Assembly (NCBI GenBank): GCA_964472165.1
Contig: CAYYJE010000028.1
Span: 1 to 31,181, forward strand
DNA length: 31,181 nucleotides
Direction: 5' to 3'
Source of the DNA: UBA1413 sp964472165
GTDB lineage: Bacteria; Bacteroidota; Bacteroidia; Bacteroidales; Prolixibacteraceae
Below the pieces are notes generated by a model. The model was not told where the DNA came from, searched no databases, and saw only the letters and a program-made list of their open reading frames with translations. Made by a program: the position numbers and the translations under genes. Below, one piece after another: positions 1-7,482 of this stretch (positions within the stretch are counted from its first letter, which is position 1; each line of letters opens with the position of its first letter).

Positions 1-527
1 AGATCAGGGAAGAGATCATGGATATCCTGGTCCAGTTTTACGCTTTTGATAAAACAGATTTTATCCGATGCAGGACTATAAAGGAATCCCTGGATATCTC
101 CTTCCGTAAAGGAGACCTGTTTCTGATCCGATCCGTCAGGATTCATCTCCCAAATCTGGGAGGAACCGGATACGACTGAGAGATACCCGATTTTCTTCCC
201 GTCGGGCCTCCACTGCAGAGCTGATTCACGCACACCGGTATCGGTAATTCTCACCGGTTGTCTCTTCTCCAGGGAAACCACATACACATCGCGGGACGAC
301 TTGTCGGCTGCAATATTATACCACGTTACCGTATAGGCCGCCTGCCGGCCGTCGGGCGAAACCACCTGATCACCCAAACGCCCGAAAGACCACAACACTT
401 CCGGTGTCATAATCCTGCTGGTGAGTACCGGAGTTTCCGGGATGAAATTTTCTTCACCGCCTTGGGGCGAAGGAGCCTTGCACGACATAACCATTGCAAG
501 TGCCAAAAGTAGTACGATCCTTTTCAT
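1..527 (-). CDS. S9-type peptidase (prolyl oligopeptidase family) lipoprotein, N-terminal part
   Basis: The gene reads leftwards and runs off the window, so only the first 175 residues are visible and there is no stop. The start is an ATG at 527. Residues 1-16 form a lipoprotein signal peptide ending in MVMSC, with the lipid-modified cysteine at 16. The rest reads as the start of a beta-propeller with TolB/WD40-like repeats, for example 'VVSPDGRQAAYTV', 'WRPDGKKIGYLS' and 'QIWEMNPDGSDQKQVSF'. This pattern is typical of the propeller that precedes the alpha/beta-hydrolase catalytic domain in dipeptidyl-peptidase/acylaminoacyl-peptidase proteins of Bacteroidota. The catalytic Ser-Asp-His domain lies outside the window, so peptidase activity is inferred. 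A TolB-like propeller protein without a hydrolase domain is possible. An inverted repeat sits just upstream (540-570). Confidence 0.75.
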   Translation of the reverse strand, partial: MKRIVLLLALAMVMSCKAPSPQGGEENFIPETPVLTSRIMTPEVLWSFGRLGDQVVSPDGRQAAYTVTWYNIAADKSSRDVYVVSLEKRQPVRITDTGVRESALQWRPDGKKIGYLSVVSGSSQIWEMNPDGSDQKQVSFTEGDIQGFLYSPASDKICFIKSVKLDQDIHDLFPD

Positions 528-539
528 AACGATGTAAAT

Positions 540-570
540 ATTTTCCGAAAATAAGGGATTTCCGGAAAAT
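540..570 (-). promoter_or_regulatory. 8-bp inverted repeat in the leader of the S9 peptidase gene
   Basis: ATTTTCCG (540-547) and CGGAAAAT (563-570) are exact inverted copies about 13 bases upstream of the peptidase ATG. On the minus strand the interval includes TATTTTCG (546-553), which is one base from the Bacteroidota -7 consensus TAnnTTTG. It could be an operator overlapping the promoter or a small 5' leader hairpin. No -33 element is clear, so this is only a candidate. Confidence 0.3.
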
Positions 571-587
571 CACATCCTGAAACGAAT

Positions 588-653
588 AAAAAAAGCGGGC
601 AACCCGGCCATGTTCCGTTTTAGAAGGAACCTGCTGCGTTCCGGGAAGCCCGC
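588..653 (-). terminator. Long three-tier hairpin with U-tract downstream of the NigD-like gene
   Basis: Three nested stems are exact: GCGGGC (595-600) with GCCCGC (648-653), CCCGG (603-607) with CCGGG (641-645), and GTTCC (612-616) with GGAAC (626-630). The outer two stems are separated by symmetric AA/AA (UU/UU on the minus strand). The inner internal loop is asymmetric, about 4 versus 10 bases. On the minus strand the structure is followed directly by seven T residues (588-594), so it would terminate transcription from the NigD-like gene, which ends 15 bases away. It is unusually long and elaborate for a plain terminator and may be a small structured RNA. The tetraloop and 3' AGCAG motif of a standard small SRP RNA are not seen. 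Confidence 0.65.
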
Positions 654-668
654 TGCTGAAGAAACTAA

Positions 669-1343
669 TTAATAACGGAATACTCCTTTGAAAGTATGGG
701 TTTGCTCTTTGTAATCAGTTGATTTCACCTCAAACCTGACCGAGTCGGTGCCCTGAACCTTTATGGCATCCAGCTCAAATGTCACCAGTGCGGTCATCGG
801 GTAATCCCTTCCGTCACCATTGTCATTGTGTCGCAGTTCCAGCTGTATGGGCTGGTCATCCGCTGTCAGGCTACCGGGCTCCTTAACCAGGTTGATGTAA
901 TGCATCCTGTTGTTACCCAGATAAGTGATTTCCATATTCAACAACTGATTTTTACTCACCCAGATGTCTTCAATCACCACCGGATCGTTTCCAATACTGT
1001 CTTCTATGGCCGGAGTGATGTCCATAATCCCTTTTTTCAGGATTTTCCGGATTGAATTGATCCTGACGTAATACTGTTTCAAAGTATCCGTAACCAGCTT
1101 ATCGCTCAATATGGAATAATTCACCAGAACCCTTCCGCCATCATCCAGACTACTGCCCTGCACATTCAACACCGCCGGAAAAAGAACAGTACCATCATCC
1201 AGTTTCACAGTGAAACTATCAGCTCCTTCTTTGTCCACGATCCCTAAGCTCATCCACATCTTGTCCAGCGAATATCCGTCGCTGTCATCCAGGCAGGAGG
1301 TCAGACTAACCGCTGCCAACAAAACAAAAAATAATCTTCTCAT
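669..1343 (-). CDS. NigD-like lipoprotein
   Basis: This is a 224-residue exported lipoprotein. The ATG at 1343 is chosen over an in-frame GTG at 1364 because AAAAGGAG lies eight bases upstream of it and because it starts a clean signal peptide (MRRLFFVLLAAVSLTSC, lipidated Cys17). The mature part is rich in Asp and beta-strands, with an N-terminal small barrel-like region ('FTVKLDDGTVLFP') and a C-terminal Ig-like part ending 'FKGVFRY'. Order and length fit the NigD_N/NigD_C family, which is almost confined to Bacteroidota. NigD was named from a bacteriocin locus in Bacteroides, but the biochemical role of most members is unknown. No bacteriocin genes are seen nearby. A structured U-tract hairpin follows the stop. 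Confidence 0.75.
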   Translation of the reverse strand: MRRLFFVLLAAVSLTSCLDDSDGYSLDKMWMSLGIVDKEGADSFTVKLDDGTVLFPAVLNVQGSSLDDGGRVLVNYSILSDKLVTDTLKQYYVRINSIRKILKKGIMDITPAIEDSIGNDPVVIEDIWVSKNQLLNMEITYLGNNRMHYINLVKEPGSLTADDQPIQLELRHNDNGDGRDYPMTALVTFELDAIKVQGTDSVRFEVKSTDYKEQTHTFKGVFRY

Positions 1344-1544
1344 GTCAAAATCTCCTTTTTTCACTTTGATGCAATAGAGGGGTCAAACGTTGCGTCTTCA
1401 TGGAAAAATGAGCGCGCTGAAAAATTTCACTGAACTTTTCCCGGATGAAAAAGTTATATGTATATATTTATATATTTGCATACTGAAAAACACCAAGGTC
1501 CGGTCAAGTTTCTGAAGGAGAGGGCCAGGTTCATTAAAAGGCAT

Positions 1545-1552
1545 TAAATTTG
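1545..1552 (+). promoter_or_regulatory. Candidate Bacteroidota -7 element for the thioredoxin-like gene
   Basis: TAAATTTG matches TAnnTTTG and would place the transcript start near 1557, giving a leader of about 45 bases. A second match, TATATTTG, is at 1471-1478. Neither has a convincing TTTG about 20 bases upstream, so the choice is uncertain. Confidence 0.35.
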
Positions 1553-1602
1553 TAAGGACACTGATTACCCGGATTTATTTACTTAAAACAATATTCTCAC
1601 AT

Positions 1603-2190
1603 ATGAAAAAATCTTTGATACTATTGGCCGTTGTGGCGATCGTTGGGGTCTCGTGCGGCAACAAGGCTGCCAAAGCAGAAGGAGAGGAAAAAATTGCGGA
1701 ACCTGTTTCCTCCCTGGTTACTGAAGTGGAAACTTTTCAGGCTGTTTCGGATAAGGATGCCATGGAAGTCACTTTGGAGGCAGGGACTTTACCTGCTGAT
1801 TCCGCAAAAGGAGGAACCATCCTGCTGACCAAAGGCGAATTTCTGAAATCGGTATGGAATTATGAAAAGTCACCACAGGAGTGGGTATTCCTGGGTGACA
1901 AGCCCGCCATCATTGATTTTTACGCCGATTGGTGTGGTCCCTGCCGGATTGCATCTCCGATTCTGGAAGAGGTTTCGCATGAATTTGCCGGAAAAATAAC
2001 CGTGTATAAGATTGACACCCAGAAGGAACAGGAATTGGCTGCAGTTTTTGGCGTACGGAGTATTCCGGCGTTCCTTTACATTCCCAGGAATGGCAAGCCT
2101 ACCATGATGGCCGGAATTGCCCGGTCGAAAGAGGATACCAAGAAAATGTTCGTGGACAACATCAATACGATTTTGCTAAACAGCAAATAG
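1603..2190 (+). CDS. Thioredoxin-fold lipoprotein
   Basis: This 195-residue protein is probably a membrane-anchored periplasmic thiol-disulfide oxidoreductase. Residues 1-18 are a lipoprotein signal peptide (VGVSC, Cys18), followed by an acidic linker and a thioredoxin domain from about residue 72. The active site is WCGPC (Cys111 and Cys114), preceded by 'IIDFYADW', and the cis-proline is in 'SIPAF' (Pro155). The WCGPC motif and 'FGVRSIPAFLYIPRNGKP' are closer to true thioredoxins than to TlpA/ResA resolvases. It may reduce envelope disulfides or support cytochrome c maturation, but no partner gene is adjacent. The gene stands alone, with its own terminator at 2234-2261. The leader is A-rich without a clear Shine-Dalgarno site. 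Confidence 0.85.
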   Translation: MKKSLILLAVVAIVGVSCGNKAAKAEGEEKIAEPVSSLVTEVETFQAVSDKDAMEVTLEAGTLPADSAKGGTILLTKGEFLKSVWNYEKSPQEWVFLGDKPAIIDFYADWCGPCRIASPILEEVSHEFAGKITVYKIDTQKEQELAAVFGVRSIPAFLYIPRNGKPTMMAGIARSKEDTKKMFVDNINTILLNSK

Positions 2191-2233
2191 ACTGATTTTC
2201 AGATCAAAAAGTACTATCTCAATTTTTTGTGAC

Positions 2234-2261
2234 AATACCGGCAGCTGCCGGTATTTTTTTT
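2234..2261 (+). terminator. Intrinsic terminator after the thioredoxin-like gene
   Basis: A perfect 22-base palindrome with the core ATACCGGCAGCTGCCGGTAT (2234-2255) runs into eight T residues (2254-2261). It lies 43 bases after the stop codon and separates this gene from cinA. Confidence 0.85.
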
Positions 2262-2299
2262 GTATTTTCGGCTGCGCATTAAAAAAACGCATAAAAAAG

Positions 2300-3541
2300 A
2301 TGAAAGCTGAAATCATCACCATTGGTGACGAAATATTAATCGGGCAGATTGTGGATACCAATTCTGCATGGATTTCCAGGCAGTTAAACCTTGCAGGGAT
2401 TGAAGTTTACCAGATTACTTCGGTCCACGATGACCGTGAACACATTCTGAAGGCACTTGACGATGCCGGAGTAAGAGCTGACCTGGTTCTGGTTACAGGA
2501 GGGCTGGGTCCCACCAGGGATGACCTTACCAAGGCTGTCCTCTGTGAATTCTTCCACACTAAACTTGAATTTCACCAGCCCACTTTTGACCACATCATTG
2601 ATCTGTTCAAAAACCGGGGGATCCCCCTGAGCAGGCTGAACCGCGAACAGGCGATGGTTCCCGCGACATGCACCGTAATCCCCAACATCAATGGCACTGC
2701 TCCCGGCATGTGGTTTGAGCAAAACGACACCATTTATGTTTCAATGCCAGGTGTACCTTTTGAGATGGAAACCATTGTAACCAAGGAAATCATTCCCCGT
2801 TTAACTGCCACAGGAAAAACCGGATTCATCCATCACAAAACCGTTCTTACCCAGGGAATCCCCGAGTCGCTTCTTTCCGAAAAAATCGAAGAGTGGGAGA
2901 ACCAGCTTCCTCCCCATATCAGGTTGGCCTATCTTCCCAGTCCGATGGCCGTTAAGCTGAGGCTTTCCGCCTATGGGGATGATCCCGGGAAATTGCAGAC
3001 TGATGTGGAAGACCAGATCCGCGGATTGCTACCACTCGTTGGGGAGAGTGTGTACGGGTACGACAACGATACGCTCGCCATGGCTGTTGGCAGGTTGCTG
3101 CTCGAAAAAAACGCCACACTTTCGGTGGCGGAAAGTTGCACGGGAGGGAACATCGCCCATTTGATAACCCTAACTCCGGGAAGTTCAAAATGGTTCAAAG
3201 GTTCCCTTACCGCCTATTCCAACGAAATAAAAACAAATTTACTGAACATCCCGTTCGAAACCCTCCGTCAATATGGGGCGGTAAGCCGCGAAACTGCCAC
3301 AGGCATGGCACTTGGGATCAGGGAGGTCATGCAGACCGGATACTCGATCGCAACGACAGGCATTGCAGGACCTGACGGAGGAAGCGAAGAGAAACCCGTG
3401 GGAACAGTCTGGATTGCAGTTTCAGGTCCCGTAAAATTTTTTTGTGAAAAATTCGTTTTTGACAACAACAGGGAGCGCAACATTATTCGCGCCTCTCAGA
3501 CAGCCCTCCAATTGCTGCGAAGGCTTATCATGCAGGAATAG
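2300..3541 (+). CDS. cinA: CinA family protein (putative NMN amidohydrolase / competence-damage protein)
   Basis: This is a full-length 413-residue CinA. The N-terminal MoCF-binding/COG1058 domain spans about residues 1-170, with the family start 'AEIITIGDEILIGQIVDTN', 'VTGGLGPTRDDLT' (65-77) and 'MPGVPFEM' (149-156). A middle linker follows, then the C-terminal PncC/CinA domain (about 255-410) with 'VAESCTGG' (276-283, nucleophile Ser279), 'GAVSRETA' and 'ATTGIAGPDGGSEEKPVGTVW'. In characterised members the C-terminal domain deamidates nicotinamide mononucleotide, recycling pyridine nucleotide, and the N-terminal domain hydrolyses ADP-ribose. It is cytosolic, with no signal peptide. Transcription appears to start after the upstream terminator, and the AsmA-like gene follows after 23 bases, suggesting co-transcription. 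Confidence 0.95.
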   Translation: MKAEIITIGDEILIGQIVDTNSAWISRQLNLAGIEVYQITSVHDDREHILKALDDAGVRADLVLVTGGLGPTRDDLTKAVLCEFFHTKLEFHQPTFDHIIDLFKNRGIPLSRLNREQAMVPATCTVIPNINGTAPGMWFEQNDTIYVSMPGVPFEMETIVTKEIIPRLTATGKTGFIHHKTVLTQGIPESLLSEKIEEWENQLPPHIRLAYLPSPMAVKLRLSAYGDDPGKLQTDVEDQIRGLLPLVGESVYGYDNDTLAMAVGRLLLEKNATLSVAESCTGGNIAHLITLTPGSSKWFKGSLTAYSNEIKTNLLNIPFETLRQYGAVSRETATGMALGIREVMQTGYSIATTGIAGPDGGSEEKPVGTVWIAVSGPVKFFCEKFVFDNNRERNIIRASQTALQLLRRLIMQE

Positions 3542-3564
3542 TCAACCTTTCAATAATTTTTATA

Positions 3565-5838
3565 ATGAATAAGAAAATATTACTTGCAGTTCTGATTTTT
3601 GCGGTTATCATTGCTGCGCTGGCATTGGTACCGGTCATTTTCAGGGATGCGCTGCTTGAAAAGACAAAAACAACGATCAGCAAAAACCTGAAGGCCAACA
3701 TTGGGTTCGAAGAGTTCCGGCTGTCACTGATCCGTCATTTCCCCAAAGCCGGGCTTTCGCTGAAGAATGTGGTGATCACCGGCAAAGATGAATTCGCCGG
3801 CGACACCCTCCTCCATATCGGGTCACTCTCAACCAGATTCGGCTTATTCGACCTGCTCAGCCCTGACAACCTGACGCTCAATGAGCTGATTCTGGATCAG
3901 GCCACCTTGAAATTACTGGTAAATTCTGGTGAGAAGGCCAATTGGGATATCTTCCCTTCCGAAGACAAAGGCAGCAAGGAGGACGCGAAGGAGGAGGAGA
4001 GTTTTGGAATGGAACTCAGCAGAATTGTGGTAAACCATGCCCGGTTCCAATACCTCGATTTCAGTCTTCCGCTTACCATCGGAGCAGAAGACATCAATCT
4101 TATCCTGAAAGGGAATATGTATGGCAGCGATACCAAACTCAGGATTGAAGGAGATGCAGCTGAGTTTAACCTTTCCTATGATTCTGTCTCCTACATTTCT
4201 CACATCCGGCTTCAGTTACAATCCCTGCTCGACATCAATTTCGACTCGTATGATTTCCGGTTCGGGGAGGGAGAATTGTTGGTCAATGATCTCCCCCTTG
4301 CCCTGGATGGCAATTTTTCCCTGCCCGGGGACTCCATGTTGTTCGATCTCCGCTTTGACTCCAAAATTTCCGAAGTAAGTCAGTTTCTGAACCTGGTACC
4401 CCCTGGTTATGCCCATTATCTCAAAGATCTACAGGCAAAGGGAGATGCCAGTTTCCAAGGCTCCTTCAAAGGCATCTATTTCGAAGAGGATTATCCTGCA
4501 CTGAACATCCTTTTCAAGATCAGCAACGGAAATATAAAATATGTAGGTTTGCCTGAAGAAATCAAAAATATTACGGGGAACATCGCTGTTGAAAAACCGC
4601 AGGGAGTTTTAAACCTGACGTCTGTGCGCATTTCAGACGCACACGCCGAAATCAGGAACAATCCGGTCAACGGATCCCTCACACTTGGGAATTTGATGGA
4701 TGACCTTCATTTCAACGGCAGCCTGACGGGAAAGGTGAATTTTGATCATCTGAAAGATGCCATTCCGATGGACAGTGTGCAAATCTCCGGGATTATGGAT
4801 GTCGATTTGGGTGTCGCAGGGAGGATGTCGGATATCGAAAATAAAAGGTACGAAATGCTTAAAACCGATGGGTTGGTTGCACTCAACAACTTCTCTTTTG
4901 AAAGCAATCAGTTGACTATGCCGGTGAAGGTCTCCTCCGGCAAACTTGATTTTGCCCCTGAGAAGGTGAATCTNNNNNNNNNNNNNNNNNNNNNNNNNNN
5001 NNNNNNNNNNNNNNNNNNNNNNNNNNNNNNNNNNNNNNNNNNNNNNNNNNNNNNNNNNNNNNNNNNNNNNNNNAATGACGGACGGTTAGACCTGAACGGG
5101 GTGACCATGAATGTGCTTGACGGAGAATTAAAACTGGCTGGCTCTTACGAAAATTCTCCGCAGAAAACTCCTCTGATCGATATGAATGTGGAAATGATAG
5201 GCTTTGATATTCCCTCAGCTTTTCAATCGATGGATCTGGTGCGGAAATACCTCCCTATCGCGGCACAGAGCAAGGGTAAATTCAGCACGAGCCTTAAACT
5301 GAATGGCAGGCTGAATGAAACCATGGATTTGATGATGGGCAGTCTGAATGGAACCGGATTGATTAACTCGCAAAACTTACAGGTGATCAATTCGCCTGTG
5401 TTCAACAAGGTCAAGAGTGTGTTGAAAGACGAGCGGCTGAGGGATTTGAAAATTGATGATTTTGTGGCCAGTTTCACCATCGAAAACGGGAATCTTTTAC
5501 TGAAACCTTTCAAGACCCGGATTTCAGGACAGGAAGCTACCTTCTCCGGGAAACTCAATGCCGATAACCTGATTGATATGCAGATCGGTTTTATCGTACA
5601 GCGGGATGCCCTGAGCCAGAATATTGAAAACACACTGGGTGTACTTCCCGGACAAAAGAACATTCAGCTGATCCCAGTGGATGTTTACATCAAAGGCCCT
5701 GTCAACAATCCCGAGGTAAAAATTGACCTGTCGGAAGCTAAAAAGATGATTCGGAAAGAGGTAGGGAATGCCACCCGGGATGAGATCAAGGAGTCGATCA
5801 ACAAAATAGGGGATGGACTGAAGAAACTTTTTAAATAA
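3565..5838 (+). CDS. AsmA family envelope protein (contains an assembly gap)
   Basis: About 757 residues as drawn, interrupted by 100 N at 4974-5073 (about residues 470-503), so the true length is uncertain. The frame is open on both sides. An N-terminal membrane anchor (residues 5-25) is followed by the AsmA signature 'NLKANIGFEEFRLSLIRHFPKAGLSLKNVVI' pattern and 'LLHIGSLSTRFGLFDLLS'. The long beta-strand-rich body and C-terminal AsmA_2-like part ('TGLINSQNLQVINSPVFNKVKSVL', 'VYIKGPVNNPEVKIDLS') resemble bridge-like lipid-transfer proteins. Family members such as E. coli AsmA, TamB and YhdP influence phospholipid transport and outer-membrane homeostasis, so a similar role is inferred. It follows cinA closely and converges with the antiporter gene 29 bases away. 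Confidence 0.85.
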   Translation: MNKKILLAVLIFAVIIAALALVPVIFRDALLEKTKTTISKNLKANIGFEEFRLSLIRHFPKAGLSLKNVVITGKDEFAGDTLLHIGSLSTRFGLFDLLSPDNLTLNELILDQATLKLLVNSGEKANWDIFPSEDKGSKEDAKEEESFGMELSRIVVNHARFQYLDFSLPLTIGAEDINLILKGNMYGSDTKLRIEGDAAEFNLSYDSVSYISHIRLQLQSLLDINFDSYDFRFGEGELLVNDLPLALDGNFSLPGDSMLFDLRFDSKISEVSQFLNLVPPGYAHYLKDLQAKGDASFQGSFKGIYFEEDYPALNILFKISNGNIKYVGLPEEIKNITGNIAVEKPQGVLNLTSVRISDAHAEIRNNPVNGSLTLGNLMDDLHFNGSLTGKVNFDHLKDAIPMDSVQISGIMDVDLGVAGRMSDIENKRYEMLKTDGLVALNNFSFESNQLTMPVKVSSGKLDFAPEKVNXXXXXXXXXXXXXXXXXXXXXXXXXXXXXXXXXXNDGRLDLNGVTMNVLDGELKLAGSYENSPQKTPLIDMNVEMIGFDIPSAFQSMDLVRKYLPIAAQSKGKFSTSLKLNGRLNETMDLMMGSLNGTGLINSQNLQVINSPVFNKVKSVLKDERLRDLKIDDFVASFTIENGNLLLKPFKTRISGQEATFSGKLNADNLIDMQIGFIVQRDALSQNIENTLGVLPGQKNIQLIPVDVYIKGPVNNPEVKIDLSEAKKMIRKEVGNATRDEIKESINKIGDGLKKLFK
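4974..5073. other. Assembly gap (100 N) inside the AsmA-like gene
   Basis: Exactly 100 ambiguous bases, the usual placeholder for a gap of unknown length. The open frame on both sides agrees with a gap internal to a single gene. Confidence 0.97.
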
Positions 5839-5867
5839 GCTGCATCTCCTGATTAACCGGAGAAGGA

Positions 5868-7334
5868 TCAGCCCCTGGCCTCTGCTTTGATTTTAGGGAT
5901 GAATCTCCGGATCCCGATATTCATCACGGCAAAGAAAATGGACATCAAGGGGCTGATCAGGTTAAAGAAGCAATACGGCAGGTAATCGACGGTTGCCACA
6001 CCCAGCACTCTCGATTGGGTGGCACCGCAGGTATTCCACGGAATAAGTACTGAAGTCATCGTTCCCGAATCTTCCAGTGTACGGCTTAAAACCTCCGGTT
6101 TCAAGCCCATTTCCTCATAGGTTTTGCGGTACATCCTTCCGGGAATCACGATCGAAATATACTGATCGGAGGCAGTCGTGTTGAAAAAAATACAGGATAC
6201 CACCGTAGAAGTCACCAATGAACCGGTACTGGTGGCATACCGGATAATGGGGCGTGTGATCCTTCTCAGAAAACCTGCAGCTTCCATGGCTCCGCCAAAA
6301 ACCATGGCCGAGAGGATCAGCCAGATGGTATCGAGCATTCCGCGCATACCGGAAGTACTCAGGAGCTCATTCACACCAGCATCGGAGGTAGTGAGCCTCA
6401 CAACACCAAACATGGATTGCATGGTCACCCTATAACACGACTTCAGGTAATTGTCAGATCCTTCGGCTAATGAAGTGATAATGTGAGGCTGAAAAATCAC
6501 AGCAAAAAGTGCCCCGGCGAGGGTACCCGCCAGCAGAGCTGGCAGTGGTGGAACCTTGAGGAGGATGATGGTAAGTAAAAACAGGGGCACCAGAAAAAGC
6601 CAAAGATTGATATTGAAGGTTTCGTGGATGATCTCTTCGACCTGCCTGACACTGACCGAAGCAGTTGAATAATCATAATTGAACCCCAGAATAAGGAATA
6701 TGACCAGGGAAAGAATCATGGAGGGAGTGGTTGTGTAGGCCATGTAGCGCACGTGGGTAAACACGTCGGTCCCGGCCATGGCGGGGGCCAGGTTTGTGGT
6801 ATCGCTAAGTGGTGACATTTTATCCCCGAAATAAGCCCCGCTGATTATCGCACCGGCAGCTACCGCCTCATTGACGCCGAGGGCTTTGCCAATGCCAAGC
6901 ATTGCCACACCGATGGTGGCCACCGTCGACCATGAACTCCCTGTCGCTACGCTTACCACCGCTCCTACGATGACTGCAGTAAAAAGGAAAAAACGGGGGG
7001 AGATGATCTCCAAACCGTAATAGATCATGGCGGGAACGACTCCGCTGATCATCCAGGTTCCGGCAAGACTGCCGATAACCAGAAGGATCAGGATGGATGG
7101 CATTGCAGATCCGATGGTGCCCACCATTTTCTTTAACAACTTTTTATACGGCACCCCGGAAAAGAAGGCCAGCAGGGATGCCACGGCCGCACCCAGAACC
7201 AAAGCCATCTGGTTTGAGCCGGATAAAGTATCCTCAAAAAGGAAAACATTGGCAGAAAGCAAGCCGATCAACAAGATCAGGGGCAACAATGCCACAATCA
7301 AACTGATTTCCCTGGCTGGTTTTTCCTTTTTCAT
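5868..7334 (-). CDS. nhaC: NhaC family Na+/H+ antiporter
   Basis: This is a 488-residue polytopic inner-membrane protein with roughly 11-12 hydrophobic segments. The ATG at 7334 is preferred over an in-frame TTG at 7349, because AGGA lies seven bases before it. Family features include 'VATGSSWSTVATIGVAMLGIGKALG', 'GAIISGAYFGDKMSPLSDTTNLAPAMAGTDVFTHVRYM' (split here as the conserved core) and 'ILIPWNTCGATQS'. The GDKMSPLSDTTNLAP segment is the hallmark of NhaC and malate/lactate:Na+ antiporter relatives. It probably exchanges Na+ for H+, although malate-2H+/Na+-lactate exchange (MleN) has the same fold and cannot be excluded. The gene is monocistronic in this window and convergent with the AsmA-like gene. 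Confidence 0.88.
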   Translation of the reverse strand: MKKEKPAREISLIVALLPLILLIGLLSANVFLFEDTLSGSNQMALVLGAAVASLLAFFSGVPYKKLLKKMVGTIGSAMPSILILLVIGSLAGTWMISGVVPAMIYYGLEIISPRFFLFTAVIVGAVVSVATGSSWSTVATIGVAMLGIGKALGVNEAVAAGAIISGAYFGDKMSPLSDTTNLAPAMAGTDVFTHVRYMAYTTTPSMILSLVIFLILGFNYDYSTASVSVRQVEEIIHETFNINLWLFLVPLFLLTIILLKVPPLPALLAGTLAGALFAVIFQPHIITSLAEGSDNYLKSCYRVTMQSMFGVVRLTTSDAGVNELLSTSGMRGMLDTIWLILSAMVFGGAMEAAGFLRRITRPIIRYATSTGSLVTSTVVSCIFFNTTASDQYISIVIPGRMYRKTYEEMGLKPEVLSRTLEDSGTMTSVLIPWNTCGATQSRVLGVATVDYLPYCFFNLISPLMSIFFAVMNIGIRRFIPKIKAEARG

Positions 7335-7482
7335 TTCTGCATCCTGCAAGATTTTTCAAACTAACACAAATAAAACGAGAAATTCATCGCATCGTGGCAC
7401 AAAAAGTGGAGGATCGGAACGATTAAAAAGCATGGGATAATTATTTGTTCGTATTTTCGTTTCTTTAAGATAAAAGAGAAGC

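Noticed and set aside
588..653. Small signal recognition particle RNA
   Set aside because: The hairpin is suggestive in size, but the GNRA-type tetraloop and the 3' AGCAG of the SRP symmetric loop are absent, so I list it only as a terminator or unknown structured RNA.
5839..5867. Small hairpin between the convergent AsmA-like and NhaC genes
   Set aside because: Only four or five base pairs and no T-run on either side.
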